12,314 bases of DNA from a candidate division CSSED10-310 bacterium (GTDB lineage Bacteria; CSSED10-310; JAFGDC01), in contig JAFGDC010000186.1 of assembly GCA_016932295.1 (NCBI GenBank), forward strand, positions 1 to 12,314. Direction: 5' to 3'. The notes under the pieces were generated by a model, which was not told where the DNA came from, searched no databases, and saw only the letters and a program-made list of their open reading frames with translations. This document shows, piece by piece, positions 7,491 through 12,314 of this stretch. Within the stretch, counting starts at the first letter, position 1; the number at the start of each line of letters is the position of its first letter. The translations under genes and the position numbers were made by a program.

Positions 7491-8384
7491 TCATGATTCC
7501 ATTTCCGCCACCCAGAACAGTTCATCGCCGCAACGGGCCTCGGCCGTCACCATTCTGCCGCTGCGCTCGATGAACTGCCGCACGACGGTTCGCTCCCGCC
7601 GCTCGATGTCGGTCCGCCTGGTGAGCGCAGTGGCATTGGCCGACAACAGCCATCGCCCGGCAGGCAGGGCGGCGATGTGATCCAGCACCGCGGGTGCAAC
7701 GCGAGCCAGCACGGGTATCAGCTTGAGCATGATCACCAGGTCCCATTGATCCCGGACATCCTCCCACTCGTCCGGTTCCGATGTCAGATCCCATTGCCGG
7801 GCGTGCAACTGCGGCATCGCCAACAGTCCGGCGCCGGCGGTCACCGCGCGAATGCACAATGCATCGCGATCGAGCGCCAGGTATGGACAAGCCGGCAGGA
7901 ACGAGGCGGCTTGCAACGGCCACAATCCACAGCCCAGATCGAGGATGGAGGAACCGGACCGCAGCCAAGGCGACACGAACGCACCCACCTCCACCATGAT
8001 ATCCCGCCGCTCCCTGGTACTGGCATGCAGGTCCAGCAATTCCGCCATGACGCGCCGGCCGGCATCATCAGCGGACCCCTCCCGCACGGTGCGCTCCAAC
8101 TCCTCCACCAGGCGCTCGAACAGCTCCGGAGCGCTCTTATAGCGTCGCAATCCAAAATAGATCCGCTTTTTGACACGTTTGACCGCCTCCCTGTACACAC
8201 GCAGGCGACGCAGACGCGCACCATCCATCGCCGCGGCTCCGGACGCCAGCTCAGGAATGCTCAACCATTCCTGGATGAGCAACGCCACCGCCTCGTCCCG
8301 GGAAATCTTGTAGCGCGCACAGATGGCGTCCGCTTCCTCACCCGCCAGTTCGGTGAGCAGCCGGGAGGATGAAAAATCATTCAT
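7491..8384 (-). CDS. FmrO/RmtB/ArmA-like 16S rRNA methyltransferase homologue
   Basis: The 297-residue protein shows the family pattern of the 16S rRNA (guanine-1405-N7) methyltransferases that give aminoglycoside resistance. An N-terminal helical part (RYKISRDEAVALLIQEWL, 24-41) parallels the start of RmtB. The signature HASTRER lies at 120-126. The SAM-binding motif is ILDLGCGLWPLQA (147-159; RmtB has a similar LDxxCGLNPLA), followed by an acidic residue after strand two (D172 or D174) and DLVIMLKLIPVL (215-226), matching RmtB's DLALIFKLLPLL. It diverges after that: the family's FPTRSLGGR-type stretch is replaced by SANATALTRRTDIERRERTV (248-267). The first 8 bases overlap the end of the TGT-like gene upstream, so the pair is translationally coupled. 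Family membership is an inference from motif comparison in memory; whether it methylates G1405, another rRNA base or something else is unknown. No transfer signs or mobile genes surround it. Confidence 0.75.
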   Translation of the reverse strand: MNDFSSSRLLTELAGEEADAICARYKISRDEAVALLIQEWLSIPELASGAAAMDGARLRRLRVYREAVKRVKKRIYFGLRRYKSAPELFERLVEELERTVREGSADDAGRRVMAELLDLHASTRERRDIMVEVGAFVSPWLRSGSSILDLGCGLWPLQAASFLPACPYLALDRDALCIRAVTAGAGLLAMPQLHARQWDLTSEPDEWEDVRDQWDLVIMLKLIPVLARVAPAVLDHIAALPAGRWLLSANATALTRRTDIERRERTVVRQFIERSGRMVTAEARCGDELFWVAEMES

Positions 8385-9393
8385 GCAGCCGCTCCCATGA
8401 CTCCGGCAGGAGACTGTCGGGAAACACGCGTCGGTGTCGATCCAGCACCGCCGCCAGCATGCCGTCCAGGGAGCCTTCCGCCAAGGCGCGCCGCACCCCG
8501 CTGATCACCGCGGTGATGGTCCAAAGGTTGTGGGCAGCCAGTCGGGCGGCATCCCCCCCGATGCCTTCTGTACCCCGCCCGCAGAATGGGCAGGGACACT
8601 CCACCTCCCGGATCAAATCTTCCCGTTCCACTCGAAGCGCTCCGTACTCTGTCATGTACCATCCTTGAACCGCATAATGCGCATAGGATGAAGAATCGAA
8701 AATATCCGCACCCAACTTCACCATGAAAGGCAATTCAAGTGGATCGCCGGCGCCGTAAACATGAATCGGCATGGAGGAACCCAGCGCCTGCCTGGCATCA
8801 CGCAGAATTTCACCCACGAATGTGAGATCGTGACGCCGGTTGAAGAACGGGACCAAACTGCCGATAGCGACATACTCCACACCCATCTCAGCCAGCGCCT
8901 CGGCGCTGCGCCGCCGCAGGTCCGGAAAACGCCCGCCTTGCTGTACGCCGGCCAGCCGGCAGTGCTGCACCACCGGCAGCATCTCCTGGATCCGTCGCCG
9001 GGTGGTTTCCCATTTCCATTCCGCGGTGTGCCGGCTGTCACCCGGAGGAGTGATGAGATCCAGCGGCGACGCCACATCGGTCCGGATGGCATCCTGAAAC
9101 GCAACTATCTTCCGGTTCGACAGGTACAAAGGACCTGAAAAACCCTGGAACGCGCCTGAATCGGTTACCAGGAATCCATCGAAATCGAGATGGTCCCGCA
9201 AGGTCAGTCCCTTTTTCACCAGTTCCCTGATATCACGCTGTTTGTAAAGGAAAAACGCATTGACGATGCAGCCTTCGACGGAAAATTCGGAGACGAACCT
9301 GTCGATCGAAACCAGGTGGTTGTTCGGTTGAAACACCGGCAAAAACAACGGCAGAGAGTAGGATTCACCACGCCTGGTGCTCAGTCGTCTCAT
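8377..9393 (-). CDS. archaeosine-type tRNA-guanine transglycosylase homologue (no PUA domain)
   Basis: I choose ATG 9393 (338 residues), which has GGAG eight bases upstream; a GTG at 9414 would add seven residues but lies in a hairpin. In numbering from that GTG, the TGT fold shows TDSGAFQGF (84-92; D85 is the catalytic acid/base), GVQQGGRFPDLRRRS (156-170) and YVAIGSLVPF (181-190). It continues with IHVYGAGDPLELPFMVKLGADIFDSSSYAHYA in several blocks (217-248), with D240 the probable nucleophile. The zinc site is CPCPFC (C273, C275, C278) plus H295. SGAFQ, the IHVYGAGDP block, FDSSSYAHYA and AHNLWTI all resemble archaeal TgtA rather than bacterial queuosine Tgt (SGGFQVF, FDCVMPTR). Archaeal TgtA swaps guanine-15 of tRNA for preQ0; the catalytic core alone is present here, without the C-terminal PUA tail. 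The related DpdA acts on DNA, so the substrate is open. It is the first gene of a two-gene unit with the methyltransferase. Confidence 0.85.
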   Translation of the reverse strand: MRRLSTRRGESYSLPLFLPVFQPNNHLVSIDRFVSEFSVEGCIVNAFFLYKQRDIRELVKKGLTLRDHLDFDGFLVTDSGAFQGFSGPLYLSNRKIVAFQDAIRTDVASPLDLITPPGDSRHTAEWKWETTRRRIQEMLPVVQHCRLAGVQQGGRFPDLRRRSAEALAEMGVEYVAIGSLVPFFNRRHDLTFVGEILRDARQALGSSMPIHVYGAGDPLELPFMVKLGADIFDSSSYAHYAVQGWYMTEYGALRVEREDLIREVECPCPFCGRGTEGIGGDAARLAAHNLWTITAVISGVRRALAEGSLDGMLAAVLDRHRRVFPDSLLPESWERLHE

Positions 9394-9406
9394 GATCGAT
9401 CTCCAA

Positions 9407-9465
9407 CCGGGCACATCCGGCCCGGGGCTTGCGCGTCACTCACCACGGCGTCAGTGAACCGTGGT
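9407..9465 (-). promoter_or_regulatory. structured leader of the TGT-like gene: two hairpins and a possible pseudoknot
   Basis: Upstream of the ATG at 9393 the transcript can form two perfect stems. One pairs 9407-9412 (CCGGGC) with 9420-9425 (GCCCGG) around a 7-base loop, ending just before the ribosome binding site. The other pairs 9442-9448 (ACCACGG) with 9459-9465 (CCGTGGT) around a 10-base loop. Five loop bases (AGTGA, 9453-9457) are also complementary to TCACT at 9436-9440 outside the stem, an H-type pseudoknot arrangement, though the single-base connector would strain it. The preQ1-I riboswitch is also a pseudoknot leader, but its A-rich tail is not present here. Alternatively these are DNA operator sites. 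Confidence 0.35.
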
Positions 9466-9543
9466 CCTCTGCCGCCAGATTAGAGCATCATAGCCGGTGG
9501 AGCAACGGTGATGCCCGGAAAACGGCACAATATGTCCGTTTTC

Positions 9544-9572
9544 TTGTCGTCTCCGGTCTGAATCAGTATCAT
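9544..9572 (+). promoter_or_regulatory. possible promoter of the second histidine kinase gene
   Basis: TTGTCG (9544-9549) and TATCAT (9567-9572) are separated by 17 bases; the -10 box matches five of six positions and the -35 box four. Transcription from about 9579 would give a leader of some 120 bases before the ATG at 9698, with an AT-rich first half. Confidence 0.4.
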
Positions 9573-9697
9573 GATGACATCGGCTGGAAATATTTTTTTC
9601 CTCTTTGGTGTCACGCTACTGTTTTGAATGCGTCTTTCCTTAGTACGGGTGATGTGCGTTGATTGAACATTCGGTCAGTGGGAAACAGGCGTGAACC

Positions 9698-11677
9698 ATG
9701 GAACCAAAGAAGGCTGGGCCAAGCAGCGATGGAATGCCGCGGGAACAAGCGGGGGTGGACATGCGAAAGCTTCGCCGGCAACTGTCGGGCAGGCGCGTGA
9801 CGACTCCTCGCGAAATCCGGGGAACGGTCGCTGGGCGATCCCGAATCCAATGGGATCAATTCATGGATGGAATGGAGGAAATCTGCATACTCCTCGATGC
9901 ACAACTGAACCTGATGGCCGCGAACACCGCCGCGCTGCAAGCGCTGGGCTGCACCAGAAGCACCCTGACCGGCCTGACCCTCGACATCCTGGCGCCTCAC
10001 CTGGTGGAATCGGGGATGAAGAACCGGTACCTCGACGTGATCAGGACCGGTGCACCCCTGGTCATGCAGGATGTATTCACCTTCCCCCGTGCGGGAGAGA
10101 TGCCTGTGTCCGTCCGCGCCGTCAAGATCAACGATGGACTGGGGCTCCGAATCGCCGATCGGCGGGAAACTCGAAAAATACACACGGCACTGAAGGAAAG
10201 CGAATCCGTGCTGCGCTCTGTATTCGAGGCCACCAGGGACTTTATTTTCATACTGGACAATGCCGGGCGGATTCTCCAGGTGAACAGCGCCGCCCGTCAG
10301 CATCTTGGGTATTCAGAATCCGAGCTGATCGGCCGGGGGCTCGATGAATTATTCACTCCAACCTTCCGGAACCTGCGTGGCCAGTTACTGGCCGCCATTG
10401 GCGAACGAGGGCACTCCAGGGCGGAAGTCCACCTGGCCGGAAAGAAGGGCGACATCATACCCATGGATGCCATCGTCTCCATCCTGCCTGGCAAGAACCG
10501 TCCGAAATACCTGATCGCCGTCCTGAGGGATATCAGCGAAACCCGACGTATGATGGCGGCACTCGAGGAAGGCGAAAATCGATACCACTGCTTGATCGAA
10601 GCGGCGCCACTGGGCATCATCGCCATCGACTGCCATGGCACGGTAGTGGCGGTGAACACCAAACTGTTGGAAATTCTCGGTTCGCCATCCATCGGCGAGG
10701 TGCGCGGGAAGAATGTGTTCCAGTGCCATCCGCTGCAAGTTGCGGGAATCTCGACCGATATCCAGACGGTGCTCGAGCAGGGGGAGACGGTGGCGGCGGA
10801 ACGCACCCACCAGAGTCCCTGGGGAAAGACCATAAAACTGCGCTACCACCTGGCACCGCTTCGAGATTGCGGCAATGTGGTGCGTGGAGTACAGGGAATC
10901 GTCGAAGACATCACCGAACGCGAAGCACTGCTGGCCATCATCGAAGCGCAACAGCCACTGGTCGCCGTGGGCCGTGATCTCATCGATATCAGCCATGCCA
11001 TGAAAAATCTCCATATCGCCCTGGACGGCGGCGTAACCATGCTTGAAGAATCGATCCAACATGACGATCCGGACAAAACCCGCGGCCTCCTCAAATCAGT
11101 CCGCCGCTCCACCCTGCGCCTCTATATGTTGCTCATGAACATCCTCGACTACGCCTGTGAACGGCCGGTACGATACACCACCATCCGGACGGGGGAGCTG
11201 CTCGAAGAGGTCATCGCCCAACTCAATCCTGTCGCCGCCGCCAGGAACCTGCGTCTTGAACCGCTGGTGGAAGCCGGCGCGGAGTATCTGCACACCGATC
11301 CGGAACGACTGCACAGAATCCTTCTCAACCTTGGACTGAATGCCATCCAATCCAGTGAACGGAACGGTTTCATCGAATTTTCCGCCATGCATCGCGATGC
11401 CGCCTTCTGGGATTTGCCGGGACTGTATTCCCATGGTCTCACCGCCGTGCAGGTCAGGGATTCGGGTGCCGGAATCGAACCGAAGCTGCTGCCCTTCATC
11501 TTCGATCTGCATGTCAGTGGCAACGGATCCACCGGGCTGGGATTGACCGCCGTCAAGAAACTCATGGGCGAAATGAATGGATTGGTCCTGGTGGACTCGC
11601 GACCCGGTGAAGGAACGGTGTTCACCTTGCTGTTCCTGCCGCCCGCGGCCCTGAAATTACCGGCGACGAGATCGTGA
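9698..11677 (+). CDS. soluble triple-PAS sensor histidine kinase, paralogue of the first kinase
   Basis: The 659-residue product has no membrane segment. PAS-like domains lie at about 53-155, 166-288 and 294-410; the middle one (IFILDNAGRILQVNSAARQHLG) is the most typical. The phosphoacceptor helix ISHAMKNLHIALDGG has H433 as likely phosphorylation site and matches the first kinase's AHCMKNIHLVLDGG closely. Similarity continues through LRLYMLLMNILDYACERP and upstream into the last PAS (LEILGSPS, SPWGK, LRYHLAPL). N-box LLNLGLNAIQS (542-552), G1 RDSGAGI (587-593) and G2 STGLGL (611-616) are present, but the F-box region (FIFDLHVSGNGS) is shortened and lacks the usual F-x-P-F. The start is uncertain: ATG 9698 lacks a good ribosome binding site, while M22 (ATG 9761) has GGGGGTGG just before it. 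No receiver domain or response regulator is nearby. Confidence 0.88.
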   Translation: MEPKKAGPSSDGMPREQAGVDMRKLRRQLSGRRVTTPREIRGTVAGRSRIQWDQFMDGMEEICILLDAQLNLMAANTAALQALGCTRSTLTGLTLDILAPHLVESGMKNRYLDVIRTGAPLVMQDVFTFPRAGEMPVSVRAVKINDGLGLRIADRRETRKIHTALKESESVLRSVFEATRDFIFILDNAGRILQVNSAARQHLGYSESELIGRGLDELFTPTFRNLRGQLLAAIGERGHSRAEVHLAGKKGDIIPMDAIVSILPGKNRPKYLIAVLRDISETRRMMAALEEGENRYHCLIEAAPLGIIAIDCHGTVVAVNTKLLEILGSPSIGEVRGKNVFQCHPLQVAGISTDIQTVLEQGETVAAERTHQSPWGKTIKLRYHLAPLRDCGNVVRGVQGIVEDITEREALLAIIEAQQPLVAVGRDLIDISHAMKNLHIALDGGVTMLEESIQHDDPDKTRGLLKSVRRSTLRLYMLLMNILDYACERPVRYTTIRTGELLEEVIAQLNPVAAARNLRLEPLVEAGAEYLHTDPERLHRILLNLGLNAIQSSERNGFIEFSAMHRDAAFWDLPGLYSHGLTAVQVRDSGAGIEPKLLPFIFDLHVSGNGSTGLGLTAVKKLMGEMNGLVLVDSRPGEGTVFTLLFLPPAALKLPATRS

Positions 11678-11919
11678 GAAACGGCGGATCGTACTGCATA
11701 ATGTAACGTGGTCAGAAGGAGAAGCCGGGTACAACCCGCTGCATCCCGCCCCGAAAACCGGTTCTGATACACATCTCCTGGTGATTGCCATCCCGCATCT
11801 ATCCCCACGGAGGCGGATGGTATTCCCGACTGGTCATCGGCCACGCCGGAGTGGACCGTTTCTTCTCACGCGTCCTCACGGCCGTTTTGTGCTTTTCATG
11901 ATCCCAAACCACCCATATT

Positions 11920-11947
11920 TCTCCCGATCACCAATCTCCCAATCACC
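11920..11947. repeat. two-copy 13-base tandem direct repeat
   Basis: TCTCCCGATCACC (11920-11932) and TCTCCCAATCACC (11935-11947) differ at one base and are offset by 15 bases, about one and a half helical turns. Direct repeats at such spacing upstream of a gene can be regulator sites, but two copies alone could be chance or slippage. Confidence 0.5.
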
Positions 11948-12014
11948 GTGACTCTTTGACTGCCAGACAGTTTCGCCGAAGAGTAGTATTTTCCGGGTAC
12001 GACCCCGTCGTGAA

Positions 12015-12029
12015 CATGCCCTCGGCATG
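12015..12029. repeat. perfect inverted repeat upstream of the last gene
   Basis: CATGCC (12015-12020) and GGCATG (12024-12029) flank the 3-base spacer CTC. The repeat lies 55 bases before the ATG at 12084, so it may be an operator or a leader hairpin of that gene. There is no T-run, so it is not a typical terminator. Confidence 0.4.
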
Positions 12030-12083
12030 AACTAACTCCCGTCGTTGTCCCGAATTCCATTCACATTTGCTCCGGATTGCGGT

Positions 12084-12314
12084 ATGGATTCATCCATGAC
12101 GCGCATCGCCAGGCTTACCTCATATATTGTCATCGCTTGTAAGCTGCTGGTGATACTTGTCCTCCTGCTTACCCTCACCGGTCCCCACCAGGAGGCGGGT
12201 CATCAGCTCAACCAGTTGCTGTATTTCTTCATTTTTCTCTATTCGTTCATTCACATGTTCATTCGCCTCGGCGTTCGGCGCGGGTTGCTGTTCCTGTTCC
12301 TGGGCTTCACCGTG
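12084..12314 (+). CDS. 5' part of a multipass membrane protein, possibly carotenoid-biosynthesis (DUF422/CruF) family
   Basis: From ATG 12084 the frame stays open to the window end for 77 codons; ATG 12096 (M5) is an alternative start and neither has a strong ribosome binding site. Hydrophobic helices lie at about residues 13-32 and 44-60, and a third begins near 67. The stretch YSFIHMFIRLGVRRGLLFLF resembles the early part of the carotenoid-biosynthesis membrane proteins (PF04240, CruF and bacterioruberin hydratases), where a His precedes an R-x-G-x-R-R-x-L-x-F pattern. The diagnostic E-x-x-G region would lie beyond the edge, so the family is a guess, while the membrane protein call is firm. 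Confidence 0.6.
   Translation, partial: MDSSMTRIARLTSYIVIACKLLVILVLLLTLTGPHQEAGHQLNQLLYFFIFLYSFIHMFIRLGVRRGLLFLFLGFTV

Larger units (their letters stand above)
9394..9697. other. divergent intergenic region between TGT-like gene and second kinase
   Basis: About 300 bases separate the two divergent starts. The left third holds the hairpins of the minus-strand leader. On the minus strand a TATGAT -10-like box occurs at 9492-9487, but I find no convincing -35 partner. On the plus strand a good promoter pair lies at 9544-9572. The stretch 9580-9630 is AT-rich with a run of seven T. I see no coding sequence, tRNA or mobile element remnant. Confidence 0.5.
11678..12083. other. non-coding gap with short repeats
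   Basis: No coding sequence is supported in this 406-base stretch. It contains a 5-bp hairpin at 11726-11738, a 13-base tandem repeat at 11920-11947 and a 6-bp hairpin at 12015-12029. A TTGACT box occurs at 11956-11961, but the nearest -10-like box (TAGTAT, 11984-11989) is 22 bases away, too far for a standard promoter. No terminator with a T-run follows the kinase gene. Confidence 0.5.

Noticed and set aside
9394..9414. GTG start at 9414 for the TGT-like gene
   Set aside because: The GTG lies in a hairpin and has no ribosome binding site; ATG 9393 has GGAG eight bases upstream.
11149..11844. Minus-strand frame running past the end of the second kinase
   Set aside because: Most of it is antisense to the kinase catalytic domain and its product shows no domain; the part beyond has no coding character.
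1..12314. CRISPR arrays, tRNA or rRNA genes, insertion sequences, phage genes
   Set aside because: I looked for spaced repeats, tRNA-like cloverleaves, transposase motifs and attachment repeats and found none that I can support.

Overview
The window looks like a chromosomal stretch from an uncultured, moderately GC-rich bacterium. Several traits support this: good Shine-Dalgarno sites, sigma70-like -35/-10 pairs, two PAS histidine kinases, a Pro/Thr-linked secreted carbohydrate-binding protein and a HYDIN-type Ig-like domain. Two genes belong to families seen mostly in Archaea, a COG1784-type TctA transporter and an archaeosine-type tRNA-guanine transglycosylase. That fits a deep-branching or candidate-phylum bacterium that has exchanged genes with archaea. 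I cannot name the phylum from sequence alone. TGA ends almost every gene, so the standard bacterial code is in use.

Layout, left to right. (1) 1-573: C-terminal end of a secreted starch-binding-type protein. (2) 681-4304, plus strand: a tight three-gene operon behind a clear promoter. It encodes a membrane-anchored zinc-ribbon/triple OB-fold protein, a TctA-like permease and a YdjM-family membrane hydrolase. All three products are membrane proteins, with junctions of 4 bp overlap and 1 bp gap. (3) 4388-5668: a secreted five-bladed beta-propeller with a C-terminal HYDIN-like domain. It is split by one in-frame TGA, and a perfect 7-bp hairpin lies 17 bases downstream of that codon. (4) 5855-7375: soluble PAS-PAS histidine kinase with an unusual H-box. 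(5) 9393-7491, minus strand: a two-gene unit encoding an archaeal-type TGT and a relative of the 16S rRNA aminoglycoside-resistance methyltransferases (FmrO/RmtB/ArmA). The genes overlap by 8 bp, and the unit has a hairpin-rich leader. (6) 9698-11677: a second PAS histidine kinase, clearly paralogous to the first. (7) 11678-12083: non-coding, with a short tandem repeat and a hairpin. (8) 12084-12314: start of a multipass membrane protein, possibly of the carotenoid-biosynthesis DUF422/CruF family.

The most distinctive element is the minus-strand RNA-modification pair: a base-exchange enzyme and a putative rRNA methyltransferase, translationally coupled and sitting between two sister kinases. 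The kinases lack receiver domains, transmembrane segments and adjacent response regulators, so their outputs must be encoded elsewhere. Any functional link between the kinases and the RNA-modification pair is inference from position only.
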